Below are positions 12,429-24,472 of a stretch of DNA of 64,000 bases, piece after piece. Positions within the stretch are counted from its first letter, which is position 1. Each line of letters opens with the position of its first letter. Under the pieces are notes generated by a model. It worked only from the letters and a program-made list of their open reading frames with translations, did not search any database and was not told the origin of the DNA. Source of the DNA: Rhipidocladum racemiflorum (taxonomy: Eukaryota; Streptophyta; Magnoliopsida; Poales; Poaceae); assembly GCA_036346355.1 (NCBI GenBank), contig CM070569.1:43564276-43628275 (forward strand), in the 5' to 3' direction. The position numbers and the translations under genes were made by a program.

Positions 12429-13005
12429 GATCGGATGTTCCGATCCATCGGTAAGTCCGGTGGTGTGTTGGTGAGAGTCTAGGACCTCTCTGGATTGATC
12501 GGAAGTTCCGACTAGGGTATCAAAAGGTCTGATCGATCTTAAGGTGCTAAGTTGTCTAAGTCTCAGGTGCTCCTCTGTGAGGATCGGAAGTTCCAATCTG
12601 TGTGATCGGATAATCCGATCAGGACTTAGAAGCTTTTTGAGTGTGCACCAGACCAAGTGTTTCGGTCCGGTGAAATTGAGTTTCTCTCTGGAAAGATCGG
12701 GAGTTCCGTATTTGGGATCGGATAGTCCGATTAGGCTTAGTGCGAAAAAGGTGCCTCTCTGGAAGGATCGGATGTTCCGATCTGAGTGATCGGATGTTCT
12801 GATACATGTGATCGAATGTTTAGATCTGTGTGATCAAATGTTTCGATTAGTATATTGGATTAAAAGGTGCATCTTTGGACGGATCAGATGTTCCGATCGT
12901 GCATATCGGATGTTCTGATATGTGTAAAATCCAATGTTGTGCTCAATCGAGTTCTGGAGTTTTTGCCTGATCAGAACATCCGATGTTGGGATCGGAAGTT
13001 CCGAT
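12429..13005 (+). repeat. Array of GATCGGA..TCCGATC palindromes in LTR C
   Basis: About 14 copies of GATCGGATGTTCCGATC or variants (GATCGGAAGTTCCGATC, GATCGGATAATCCGATC) lie upstream of the TATA box; about four more occur at 13836-13915, downstream of it. Both half-sites are kept in most copies, so selection or gene conversion appears to maintain the palindrome. Confidence 0.88.
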
Positions 13006-13059
13006 ATGGGTAAAAACGGCTAGTTTTCTTACTTCAACGGCTAGTTTTTGGGTGTGTGG

Positions 13060-13067
13060 TATAAATA
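13060..13067 (+). promoter_or_regulatory. TATA box of LTR C
   Basis: GTGTGGTATAAATACCCC follows about 55 bp after the last upstream palindrome. This matches the core promoter position of an LTR U3 region. Confidence 0.7.
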
Positions 13068-15330
13068 CCCCCCTTGGCCGGTTGGGAATTGTTGTTGACG
13101 TTATTTTTGAAGTGTTGAGCAAGAGGTTGAGCTAGTTGAGTAGAGAGAATATATTGGGATGCATTTGTTGCTCCTTGGTCATCTCTTTAGCTAGAGAGAG
13201 CTCTAAAAACATGTGTTGTGATTAGGAGTGGATGGAGTGTTCATCTTGTCTCCCTCCCTTTTGATCTTTGTGATCCCTTTCTTGAGAGAGGTGTGGGAAG
13301 TGAGATTGAGTGCTAAGAGTGTTAGATTGAGATATATCTTGAGCACTACAGTTTATTTCCAAGATCATCCATTTGTTGGATTTGTTACTCTTGGAGTTTG
13401 AAGACTCCTAGACGGCTAGGCGTCGCTCACGAGCAACCAACGAGTGTGGTATGCCGTGAGAAGTTTGTGAAGGTCCGATTTTGCCTCCGAAAGGAAAGAA
13501 ATCAAGAAGTGAAGCCACATCTCAAGTGTGACCGAGATTGGAGAGGAATAGGGTTGGAAAAGACCCAGCTCAAGTGTGGCCGAGCCTCCTCAACGAAGAT
13601 GTAGGAACCTCCTTGGAGGAAGTCTGAACTTCGATAAACAAATCATCGTGTCAATTCTTCACATGTGCTTATTGCTTTACTTTGCTATCTTGTATTGAAT
13701 TGATCTATCTAGGGTTGATTACTTCGCTAGCTAGCTTTACTTCAAATTGTTGATATTTGCTTGTGCTAGCTTCGAGTAGAAATCATTTTGTGTATAGGCG
13801 TAATTCGTTTTGCAATTCACTAGACTCTGTTCTAATCGGATATTCCGACCTCATATCGGATATTCCGATTAGACACCGGAACCTCCGACTCCATATCGGA
13901 AGTTTCGATCTCTTTTCCGCTGCGTTGTTTTAGAAAATTATAAATCGCCTATTCACCCCCCTCTAGGCATCCATCTTCGATCCTTTCACAGACCACACAA
14001 ACTTAGTTCCAGGCAATACAAACTCAATTAAGAAATTTTGATTTGAAAGGCAAAACACATGAACTCCAACAATTGCAACACATGCAAAATATGGATTTCA
14101 TGCAAAAACCAACGTATGAGCTTGTCCTACCCGCAACATATGCAAGTCAAAGCTCTTATGCGAAAAAAACAAAGCATATGCTTATCCTATTTGCAACACA
14201 TGCAAATCAGAGCAATATGCTAACATCTAAGCACGAGCTTTACCCATTCGCAACGCATGCCAAATGGTTAGCTCCATGCAAAATCCAAATGTAAACATTT
14301 GAGCTTGAGTGAACAATGGGATTGAAATCACCAACTCGTGATGAAGCTCAAACTAAGGACTTAACTCCTCTTGATAGTACGGTGATAAAATACTAGACAC
14401 AAAGCTAGAAACATCCTTAGCCTATCTAGTTATACCTTGCGCCGCACTTGAGCGATCCCCTTTGGGGCTTTGAGATCTTCAATCCTTTCGCTTCTCCCCC
14501 AGGATCATCACCCTAGCTCTCTTGAAGTCTTTATGATCTTTAGTCATTATTTCTTCAAGATCGTCACTCGGCTCCATATCTTTGTTTTTCTATTCTTGAT
14601 GAGCCTTCTCTTTTCTTCATCCACTTGGACTTACCTAATTCATTCAAAACTCAAAAAAATAGTTAGTCCAATTAAGACACATGATTGTCTCAATCATCAT
14701 TGCACTTCCATTAACACATGATGGATGTCTCTATGATTGATTGAGCACAATCCAAAATCAATTTAATGAATTTAGTTGTGTCTTAAATATAATGATGCAA
14801 TACATACTACTTTATACTTAAGAACTATCCATTTATCCTTAATTAATCAACAAACATCATCAACTCATGATGAAATATTTTCTAAAGATTAATAAGGCAA
14901 ATGAACTCAATTAAATTTTTTTATTTAAATTGATGTAAGTATATTTAACTATACAAGTTTTCATATACTCAATTACTAGTTCCAAAATATTGATCCTCTG
15001 TATATGGAGTGAATAATAGATCAATGTTATGAAACATCAAGTTAAAGTTTGAACTCCACCTAAATATGTGCATCCATGTGATATATGGATTGGAAAACAT
15101 GATGCACATTTTGTGATTAAGGCAATGGAGAATTCATATTTTAACTTGATTCCAAGATATGCGAAATAAAATAAAATGAATACTAGTGCATACCTTGGTT
15201 TTCCATTTTCCATCCAAATATGTGACGATTGATAATAAGCTCCATAAACATGTTCGTCTCCAAAGGTTTATCATTAAACAATGATTAATATTAATATAAA
15301 ACCAATCACCAAAATCTAATAGAACTTTCA

Positions 15331-15832
15331 ATGGGAGAGAGAGAGAGAGAGAGAGCTAAGAGAGATTGTGAGAGACGGGTGAGAGAGGGGAGAGGATTAG
15401 AGATATTGAGAGAAATGGGCGAGAGAGAGCGGCTTCTTGCAATGTACAAGTATTTGTACTAAGTACCATCATGTGTCTACAGCTCATTTCTCTCGTCGCA
15501 ATAGTGAAAATGGGCTGGGCCTGGGTCGGCACGGTATGTAGTAGGCATGAAGTGCAAATGGGCTATGCCTGGGCTCACCAAAGGAGAGCCAGGCTGGGCC
15601 AACCTGGCACGGCGGGCACAATGGGCCATCGTGGCCTGATACGGTTCAAGTACGAAGCATGATAGACCTGTGCTAGACCGGTCCAACCTGACACGATGCC
15701 CATCTCTACTGTGTAGCTCTAAGAAGCCATTTCTTCGAAAAGTAAGATAAATTGTGGCAGAAGATGGTTATGACTTGGGAGTTATGAACGTTAAATGCAT
15801 GGTCGTCACAAAAAAATACTAGCTGTTGATGA
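15331..15832. other. Unassigned flank with (GA)n and a hAT-like end
   Basis: A (GA)n microsatellite occupies 15334-15355, followed by GA-rich sequence to about 15430. Around 15505-15712 a stretch rich in GGGCTGGGC and GGCACGG ends with GATGCCCATCTCTA, whose complement TAGAGATGGGCATC resembles hAT transposon termini. The matching left terminus was not found. This stretch is the host DNA beside the old Copia element. Confidence 0.4.
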
Positions 15833-16071
15833 TGTTGTGAAACGTAGTCGTTCACCCGCAACAATCAACAACGTGCCAATGCAATCGCATGAACAAAGTA
15901 GAAGCACACACAATGTAAAGGGAAAAGCTCTTTCTCTTTATTAGATTAATTTTTCTGTACAAGGCAATGCCCAATATATAGGAGAAAAACCCTTGAAGAT
16001 CAATTCGGATTCGCCCACCCATGGATATAGTCCTTCCATACTGGGACAGGGATTCTATCTATATCATAACA
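15833..16071 (-). repeat. 3' LTR of Copia A
   Basis: On the minus strand it begins TGTTATGATATAGATAG and ends TTTCACAACA (239 bp). A polypurine tract, AAGGGGGGAG on the minus strand (16072-16081), adjoins it. It contains TATATATTGG and AATAAAGAGAAA, plausible TATA and polyadenylation elements. Confidence 0.88.
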
Positions 16072-16081
16072 CTCCCCCCTT

Positions 16082-16525
16082 GGCCGAATACCGCGTAATG
16101 CACATGTCTCGTTAAAAACTCTTCCCAAAAACCCAATGGGAACAAAGGGATGAAGAAAAGAGTACATTGCACTCACACTCCGTGTTACACTAGTTGCCTC
16201 ATTAAGAACCTTCATGTGAGAAAACTTCAGGAAAATTCACTAATGGAAAAGGAGCACAACTTATAATCTTTAGGATATCAAATAGGATCTTCAGGATCAT
16301 GTAAAGGGTCATGGTTCAGGGTTTAATCCCCCTGAACTCTGCATATTTCAAAGTCATTTCATTCCAATGCTAATGACTATAGCAAGGACTTAGTGAACAA
16401 ATCTGTTACATTTTCACATGACTTAGTTTGTAATATCTTTACCTCACTATTTTTCTGGACTTTGTGAGGATAGAAAAATTTAGGGGCAATATGCTTCGTG
16501 ATATTGCTCTTTACATAACCCATTT
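16082..16525 (-). pseudogene. Copia A RNase H C-terminus and 3' untranslated region
   Basis: Translated on the minus strand from 16525, the sequence gives MGYVKSNITKHIAPKFFYPH followed by LFTKSL, the conserved C-terminal end of the Copia RNase H. The same reading frame continues from 25569 on the other side of the Sirevirus insertion (ITCVTQM), so the Sirevirus cut the gene here. About 300 bp of 3' untranslated sequence follow before the polypurine tract. Confidence 0.75.
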
Positions 16526-17898
16526 TGTAGGACCGAGTAGGCAACTAGAGGGGGGGTGAATAGATGCCGAATAAAATTCAACTATTTCTTTCGGAAAATT
16601 AAAGACCCCTAAATAGCGGAAGAATATCTAATATCGTAGAGATCAAAACCCTAGATTAATTAGCGAGACAAGTCGAACATAAATCAAAACTAGTTCTATC
16701 AAAAATCGAACAATCCTTCTAATCAAGAATCATAGCAAAAGAGTATGTAAAGAATTGCATAACCTTTTCTTTATTCCAAAGCCACTCCTTCCGGGAGGAC
16801 ACCAAAAATCTCTAATCTCACAAGATTAGAAAACCACCAAAATCTCTAATCTCACAAGATTAGAAAACCTTAAACAAACTAAAGAAAACACAAAATATCT
16901 TCTTTGTTGTAGGCACCTCTTGCTTCTTGCCCTTTGCCTTGGATTGATGGATTCTAAGCACCTAGAACCCCTATTTAAAGGACAAGAGAACAGGAATCCT
17001 TTTCCTATTCTTCATTGACTTGAACACTGCTTGCTCTGGCCAACTCGTACTCGGAAACAATTCGGACGGCAACTCACGGCAGCCAGCCTCCACTCGGATT
17101 CGTTCCTGCCGACCCAAACTCCTAGCCGATGCACTCACAGCACACTCACGCAATTTGCATGCATGCACAAACAATTTGCATGCACGCACACTTGCATGCA
17201 CACACATGCATTCGTATGCATGCACACACACATGCATGCACACTTCACACACGCACACACCATGCATGGCATTAAATGCACATACACCACTCTCTCTCTC
17301 ATGGCATGCACATACATGCACATGTATGCACACACATACACTTGCATTTGCCTGCATACACTGTTTCAAAAAAAAATTTGTATACACGCGTACGGCCACC
17401 TGCCACTACGCTGCAACGATCTCGACCTCACGTGCACTGTCCTCTAGTCCAAACATCTCGCATGACATCCTTGACCCTCACGACCTCAGTTCCTCCCTGA
17501 ACCTAGTCTCGGTCCCGTCATCGACTATGTTTGACCTCAAGCAACACCTGCACGTGAACAAAAACACAAAAAAAATTTCCGAGCCCAAGTCCGCGACTTG
17601 ACTCAAGTTAATCCATGCAACCACTCACACGAGCGCATTGCATCAAATAAAATCAACCAAAAACATAATTAAAAATCAGACCAAACTCTTTTGCAAAATC
17701 TGAATTTTTTTTAAATAAACAAACTGGTTTCAGATTTTTTTCAAATAAAGAAACCAAAAAATAAATCGTTTCAAATTGGTTTCAAATCTTTTTCAAATAC
17801 TGAACCAAAATCAAATCAACTCAAATCTTTTCAAATCTCTTCGAATATTCAAATACTCATCATCAAAAACACATGGATCAAAAAACAATGATCCTTCA
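16526..17898 (-). repeat. 3' LTR of the Sirevirus (1373 bp)
   Basis: It begins TGTAGGACCGAGTAGG and ends GATCCTTCA on the plus strand. It holds a tandem duplication of 'AAATCTCTAATCTCACAAGA' (around 16804-16868). A TATA-like CTTTAAATAG on the minus strand is at 16971-16980. Confidence 0.9.
17150..17357. repeat. CATGCA/CACA-rich array in the Sirevirus 3' LTR
   Basis: Dense copies of TGCATGCA mixed with CACACA occupy the position just upstream, in the transcribed direction, of the TATA-like site at 16971-16980. The matching array in the other LTR is at 24792-25022. Open frames across it (His/Thr/Cys-rich) are composition artefacts. Confidence 0.85.
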
Positions 17899-19091
17899 AT
17901 CGCCCCCTTGATGAGTAATTTGACAAAACACAATATAAGATTTGACAAAGGTATAGAAAAATACCAAATGAGAGTTTGAGAGAGTTTGAGACCAAAAAGA
18001 TTCCAAGACCAAGTAAATCCAAATTCTCAAACAGTTTGAATTTCTCCTTTCTTTTTATTTTTCTTCTTCTTGACTTGCTCTCCCCCTTTTTGACAAAATA
18101 GTCATCAAGATCTCAAAACTCCCCCTTAATGAATGCAATATCTCAAGCTTTGAAGTATATTCAAGGTATATAATCAAAGTAAAGCATTTGGAGAGTTTTT
18201 ACGAGAGTTTTCATATTTTGTATCAATTTATCCAATGAGAAAGCAAATTGTGAGAATATGGAGGCTCTAACACATAGAATAGTTGTTGCATAAGCAAATT
18301 AGAGCAAACAAGTAAAATGTCATAAACTGATTTTGCCAAAGCTAAAAAGAAATCTATCATGAGCAAAGAGAGACTTTCAAATTCACTAATGTTTGTCTCA
18401 AGCCTTTTCAAAAATTTGAATTTTTTTTTCTCTTTTAGCAAGTTTGACAATTTTGCTTTGTGATCAACAGGGATGACAAGTAACTGCACACTAGCCCATA
18501 CTTGTGTATGAGTAGGTAGTTCTTTCTTGTATCTTTCTCAGTTTAAATTGGCAAGTGGCTTCACATTGTTCTAAACTTTTGTTTAGACAAGTAGCCTTTT
18601 ATTGCATCTTTTGAATTTAAATCCCTGGCAAGGAAGCTGCACATTGTACTAAACTTGTGTTTAGCCAAGTAGCTTTTGCTTGCATCTTTTTCAACTTGCT
18701 TTTAATATTAAAACACTGATTTTGCTTGAGACTCATAATGATCATTTGAAGTCCAACAAAAAGCTCACACAAAGTTTCTAATCAGCTCTAGCCTTTCAAC
18801 AGATGACAAGAAACTTTTAAGCCTATTTCACAAATGCAATACCATAATGAACAAGAGCCAAAATATTCTCGAAAAGCATCTCAAATTGAATTATTTTAGT
18901 CTTTTAGTCTTTTAGTGAGAAGTGAAGCAATGTAGCATTAATTTGACTATATACACAAGAATAGTCAACAAAGCTTTGTACTACATGATGCAATGAAAAC
19001 AGGGGAGTTTTCTTTAAGTGTAACGTCAAAATAGCTCCTTGTAGTAACCAAAGTCAAGTAACACAAATGAAACAGTTAAAATCAAGACTCC
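17899..19091 (-). other. Sirevirus 3' non-coding region with repeated polypurine tracts
   Basis: The polypurine tract adjoining the LTR reads ATCAAGGGGGCGAT on the minus strand (17899-17912). Further purine runs occur at 18080-18092 (AAAAAGGGGGAGA), 18117-18128 (TTAAGGGGGAG) and 19086-19096 (GAGGGGGAG). No envelope-like ORF is visible; open frames are below 90 codons. The region starts after the RNase H end. Confidence 0.75.
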
Positions 19092-22000
19092 CCCTCAAAT
19101 CAACCCATGGGGATGAATGATCCCAAGTTCGCTGCGTAAGAAAGCAAAGCGAGAAGAATCAAGCGGCTTATTGAAAATATCAGCAATTTGAGCATCCGAA
19201 TCAACAAATTTCAGTTCAATAGCTCCTTTTTCAACATGATCTCTAAGAAAATGGTATCGAACATCAATGTGTTTAGTCCTTGAATGTTGAACAGGATTTT
19301 TAGCGATGTGAATTGCACTAGTATTATCACAAAGAAGTGGAACACTATTAAAGTTAATGCCGTAATCTTTAAGAGTTGAAGTGATCCAAAGAATTTGTGA
19401 ACAACAACTAGCTACCGCAACGTATTCACTTCAAAGCAGTAGATTGAGCAATCGAGGACTGCTTCTTAGAAGACCAAGAAACAAGTGAAGTGCCAAGAAA
19501 ATGACATGTGCCGTAAGTACTCTTTCTATCTAATCTACACCACGCAAAATCAGCATCACAATATCCTAGGAGTGTAAGCGAAGAAGAACAAGAATACCAA
19601 ATGCCAAATTCAGAAGTGAAGCGAAGATACCTGAAAATTCTTTTAATTGCTTATCGATGTGATTCTCGAGGAGAGGCTTGAAATCGAGCGCACAAACATA
19701 CTGCAAAATGTATGTCAGGCCTCGGCGATCAAATGCAAGTGATCCAATCATGCTTCTGTATTCCTTTTGGTCCATCTCGACACCATTTTCGTCAGGATCC
19801 AAAATTGTTGTTGTGCTAATTGGAGTAGATACTGACTTTCCTTCTCCCATATCGAATTTCTTTAGTAGCTCCTTTGTATACTTGGATTGGTTCAGGAATA
19901 TCCAGTCTTTCTCTTTCTTGATTTGAAATCCAAGAAAGTATGTCAACTCTCCAATCATACTCATCTAGAATTCCCTGTACATTAGCTCGAGAAAAATGCA
20001 ACACAAGAGAGTGGGAGGATCCTCCAAAGATAATATCATCCACATAAATTTGCACCACAAGAAATTGATCATTTGAATTTTGAGTAAATAGAGTTTTATC
20101 AACTTTTCCCATCTCAAAATTATGTTGAAGCAAGAAGCCTTTTAATCTATCATACCAAGCAAGAGGGGCTTGTTTTAATCCATAAAGAGCTTTTGACAAA
20201 CGATATACATGATTAGGAAATTTTTCATTTTCAAAGCCAGGAGGTTGTTTCACAAAAACTTCTTCTTCTATAAAACCGTTTAGAAAAGCACTTTTCACAT
20301 CCATTTGAAATAACTTAAAACCTTTTGAAGCTGCAAACGCCAAAAGAATGCGAATAGCTTCTAAACGAGCAACAGGAGCAAAAGTTTCATCAAAATCAAT
20401 TCCTTCAAGTTGGGAGTAACCTTGAGCTACAAGTCTAGCTTTGTTTCTAACAATTATTCCATCTTCATTCAGCTTGTTCTTAAAAACCCATTTTGTTCCA
20501 ATAATGTTTTGACTTTTAGGAGGTTCCACTAAAGACCAAACTTTATTTCGTTCAAAATTCTCTAACTCCTCATGCATCGCATCTACCCAAGAACTATTAG
20601 TTAAAGCATGAGTAATGTTCTTAGGTTCAAAATTTGCAACAAAAGCAGAATGCATGCATAAAAGAGTTTGAGATGAATTAGAACGTGTCACCCTTTCATG
20701 AAGACTTCCAATAATTTGTTCAGGAGGATGGTTCTTCGTAATGACAAGGGAGGTCCATTGTTTCACTCGTCGTGGGAGGTGTAGGAGAATCAAGTAGTAG
20801 TCACATCAATTGGTTCAGAACATCTTCCTGCTCTGTAGGTATGAGCTCATCATCATCATTATCTTCATCATTTTCTTGAATCTTTTATCCAAAAGATTGG
20901 CTCTAAATCTTCTCGTGAACCTGAAATGTCGGGTCTAGCTCTGTGGCTAGCCTCATCAAAAGTAACATCGCATGTCTCCAACAATTTGTTAGTCGATAAA
21001 TCAAGTACACGATATCCACGAGAGTGCAATGAATAGCCAAGGAAAATACCATCTCATTTACGAGCTTCGAATTTATCAAGATTTCCATGTTTAAGGATAA
21101 AGCATTTGCAACCAAACACTCGTAAGTGAGAAGCAGGCGGTTTACGACCAAATCTCGATTCATAAGATGTTTTACCAAGTAAAGCTCTAAGATAGATCCT
21201 ATTAGATATATAGCAAGGTAAGAAATTGCCTCGGCCCAAAATTTTCTTGAAGTGTTGTATTCATCTAGCATAGTTCTAGCCATTTGAATTAAAGTTCTAT
21301 TTTTCTTTCTACAACACCATTACGTGAGGGAGCATATGGCGAGGAAAATTGATGTTCAATTCCATTAGTTTCACAAAAGATTTGAACAAAGCATTTTGAA
21401 TTCGAACCATTATCAGTTCTTATGGTTTTCAATGTGTTAGGCAATTCATTTATCAATCTTTTAATGAAAACATGAAAAAGTCCAAAGATCTCATCTTTTG
21501 AAGAGAGAAAATGCACCCAAGAGTATCTCGAATAATCATCAACAATTACTAGAAAGTACTACTTACCTACCGCCGATTGGATTCGAGATGGTCCTACTGT
21601 ATCCATGTGAAGAAGTTGACCGGGGCGGTGGTCATCACGATTGAGACAGGAGCATGAGGGCTCCAACCATCTTACCATGTCGACAGGAAGCACAAACAAT
21701 GTCTTTGCAAGATTTTAATTTCGGCAAGCCACGAATTAAGTCTAGACCACTCAATCTAGATAATGATCAAAGCCCATGTGGCCTAACCGACGATGCCAAA
21801 AATTGAGATTTCTAGATTCTGAAGCAACAAAACAATGTGAACTTGAAGCATTGCTAAAATTTGCTATGAAAATTTTTCCAAGTCTAGATATCTCAAGAAT
21901 CAAGTTTCCAGAAGCATCGAGTACTCTACATGTATTCGGTTTAAAACTTACTTCAAAGTTTTCATCCAACAATTGAGATACAGACAAAAGGTTGAATTTC

Positions 22001-22218
22001 AGTTTAGATACCAAAGAGACATTCTTTAAAGTAAAGTGCTCATTTACCTTCACTGTACCTTTTGCAAAGGACGTGGCCCAAAGAGTAGCATCTCCAAAAG
22101 TGATCGTTTCGTTCCCAGATGCTTTTGTTAGGGAGGAGAACCAACTTGGGTTGCCTGTCATGTGTTGGCAGCATCCTGAATCAACAACCCAGATGTTCTC
22201 CTTCCCTTCTCGTACTAC
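19092..22218 (-). pseudogene. pol: Sirevirus pol: protease, integrase, reverse transcriptase, RNase H
   Basis: On the minus strand, a retropepsin site VVDSGCCQHM comes first (near 22170-22200), directly after a stop that ends Gag. Integrase follows, with the HHCC start HRRLGHMGFDH and the DDE core RTDNGS near 21410. RT has the fingers WVFKNKLNEDG and ARLVAQGYSQ, the palm motif QMDVKSAFLNG, and the intact catalytic YVDD at 20035-20046. After a frameshift near 19965 come the connection domain (SMIGELTYFLGFQIKKE) and RNase H (YCDADFAW near 19550). The C-terminus ends near 19092. Frameshifts occur near 21290, 21240, 20900, 19965 and 19600, so no full polyprotein can be made. The domain order IN before RT identifies Ty1/Copia. 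Confidence 0.88.
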
Positions 22219-24411
22219 CTACATGTTGTGAACAGAAGATGCCGAGGATTCAGCGCTGGGGTTAGAGAAATATGATTTAGGTATCCAGCACTGAATCACT
22301 CGACGAGGAGGTGATCGTACAAAAGCTTGTGAATGCAAAGTAGATGAATTTTGAGGAATTTTGTTGGCTTTCACTAGCGGAACATGTTGAGAAATGATAC
22401 GTGTTTGTCTAAAGTTAGCCTTTGAATTTTCCTTTCTCTGTTGTTTGGCTAGTCTAAAACAAAAATTCACCAAATGACCATCTTTTCCACAATGAGTGCA
22501 ATTGTACTTAACAAATGGTTTGACTTTAGGAGCAGAAGCAACATTTGCATTCATCATTGTAGAAGATAAAATTCCAGCAGATTTGAAGACAGTTTTCTCA
22601 AGTTCTTTGACAATTTCAAACTTTCCACTTTCAAGAGTTTTAACAATAGTAGGAGCATATGATTTGTGATGAGCATAAGGATCAAAACCTAAACCTTTGT
22701 GATGAGTGCTGACTTTTGATTGATCCAAAATCATATTTAGATTTTTCTTTCCTTTAGTAAAACGTTCTAAAGATTTTTCCAAGTAATCAATTTTTTGAGA
22801 GAGTGTTAAACAATTATTACAGGGAACATCTACTTTTCCTTTTTGCTTGCGACAAGTTGAGCATGAGAGAACTTCATGTGTAAGCAAATCATTAAACAAT
22901 TGAGTAATCTTAGCATTTGCATCATGCAACTTCAATTCTAGTATGGAACATTTAGAACAAGAAGATTGATCATGTAAATCAGTAGAGCAACCAACATTTT
23001 TCACAAGTTTTTCATTTTTCAATTGTTTGGCATAAACTTGTTCTAGTTTAATCATATGTTCCTCTTTTAGAGATTTAATTTCAAATTTGAGATCTAAGCA
23101 AGAATCACATGTCTTTTCAGAATTTGAATTTCTAAGATCAAAGTTTTCAGTTTTCAGCATGGATAGATCTTTCTCTAAGTTTTTATTTTTGAGTGAAGAT
23201 TTTCTTAAAGATTTTCTCAATATGACTAAAACTTCACAAAGCTCATCATACGAGGGTATTACCTCATCACCGTCATTTGGAGGTCTTTGTCGTTGTCACT
23301 AGAATCACTAGTGTTCTCTTTCGCCATGAAGCACAGTCCAGTGAAATCTTTCTCGTTCAGCTTCGTTTGCTTCACTTCCTTCTCATCGTCAGTTGAGTCA
23401 TCAATGTCGCTTAAGTCTAAGCGACCAATTGCTGCGAAGACTTTGTTGAGCATCTTCTTTGTCCGTTGCTTATTTTTGTCCTTGCTCTCTTTTGGCCGGA
23501 AGGATTTGGAGGAGTTGCTTTGATCCTTCTCGTCTCTATCTTTGTTCTTGAAGCAGTTAGCACGGATGTGTCCTGTCTTGCCGCAGTTGTAGCAGTGGAT
23601 AGAGGCTCCTCTTCTCTCCCTTGATCTCATGTACGCTGCATTGACACGCTTGGAAAGAAGAGCAAGTGTATCTTTTGGTATTTGATCTAGCTGTTCATCA
23701 TTAAGAGCACTCAAGGCAGTAATGGAATATGATGATGAAGAACTAGTAGCATTATCACATGAAGAAGAATTTGCATTAAGAGCCAAAGAGTTATCATTGG
23801 ATGTTCTGGAAACAATGTCTATCTCAAAAGTTTTGAGACTAGAATATAATTTATCCAATGTCATTTCACTCATCTTGTGAGCCTCCCTAAATGCTGATCA
23901 CTTTCATTTGCCGATTTTAAGATCAAGAGATGATAGGAAATGTCTAGCATTTTCAGAGTCGATGTATTTAACATCTACTGACTCTAAGATTGTTTAAGAT
24001 TACATTAAGCGAGCAAAACAATCATCTAGAGATTCTCCGAGTTCATTTCAAATCTAGTGTATTCCTTTTAAATTGATCTTGCCTAGCTTCTTTACAGAGT
24101 CGATTGCCCTCATGATAATCTTGAAGAGATTTCCAAATTTCATGAGCGATGAGTAAATGATGAACTCTATCGAATTCTTTTCTAGCAAGTCCTTGAAGCA
24201 ATATGTTTCTAGCTCTATTATTGTTTTCAACATCTTTTTCAAACTCGATTTTATCAATATCATCATTAGAAGGAAGCTCGTACGAAATTTTTACCTTGCG
24301 CCAAATCGCGTTACCTTGAGCTTGAAGATATGCAGTCATCCGGATCCGCCAGTGGGGAAAGTCTGTGCCATCGAAGATTGGCGGCTTGTTCGAGTATTTC
24401 TCTGTTGCCAT
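22219..24411 (-). pseudogene. gag: Sirevirus Gag
   Basis: The start ATG at 24411 gives MATEKYSNKPPIFDGTDFPH, the usual N-terminus of a Copia Gag (UBN2/DUF4219 type), which packages element RNA in virus-like particles. The frame shifts near 24040 and again near 23259. The middle part has a CCHC zinc knuckle, CYNCGKTGHIRANC, near 23590. The last part (23220-22219) is a Lys/Glu/Leu-rich coiled coil with paired cysteines CDSC, CSKC, CSTC and CNNC, then a second knuckle CTHCGKDGHLVNFC near 22490. About 730 codons is long for Copia but normal for Sireviruses. A stop separates it from the protease. Confidence 0.85.
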
Positions 24412-24457
24412 AACTTACCGTTTACTAATCACCTGTTAAGATGGATTAGTAGAGCCT

Positions 24458-24470
24458 GGCTCTGATACCA
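24458..24470 (-). other. Primer binding site of the Sirevirus
   Basis: The minus strand reads TGGTATCAGAGCC, a perfect initiator-Met tRNA site two bases inside the 5' LTR. Confidence 0.92.
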
Positions 24471-24472
24471 CT

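Larger units (their letters stand above)
11096..13997 (+). mobile_element. Solo LTR, Sirevirus-like (LTR C), 2.9 kb
   Basis: It starts TGTAAGTTCAATC and ends GACCACA, with TSD CAAAC at 11091-11095 and 13998-14002. It carries 'CCTATTCACCCCCCTCTAGG' near its end, a signature of Sirevirus LTR ends that other LTRs here share. No internal region or second LTR adjoins it, so it is a recombination remnant. It is homologous, in opposite orientation, to the LTR B sequence it interrupts. Confidence 0.8.
1..15330 (-). mobile_element. Sirevirus-like LTR (LTR B), split by two insertions
   Basis: The LTR survives in three pieces: 1-398, 9782-11095 and 14003-15330 (about 3.0 kb in the window). Bases 394-398 and 9782-9786 are the same TSD (CAACC), and 11091-11095 and 13998-14002 are the same TSD (CAAAC), so the pieces join seamlessly. 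On the minus strand the LTR starts with TGAAAGTT at 15330. Its order of segments matches the plus-strand solo LTR at 11096-13997: an opening with 'TTTTGGTGATTGGTTT', then 'GGAAAATGGAAAACC', a palindrome array, a TATA box, and a leader with 'CCTAGACGGC'. Just outside 15330 there is no polypurine tract, so this is a 5' or solo LTR whose other end lies left of base 1. Lineage is inferred from the related LTRs, not from coding sequence. Confidence 0.7.

Noticed and set aside
17020..17601. 193-codon His/Thr-rich plus-strand frame (and the similar one at 24663-25208)
   Set aside because: It lies inside both Sirevirus LTRs and runs through the CATGCA/CACA array. Opposite and overlapping frames are equally long, so composition explains it.
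17899..19091. Envelope-like gene of the Sirevirus
   Set aside because: Some Sireviruses have one here, but no frame over 90 codons and no membrane or coiled-coil pattern is visible.
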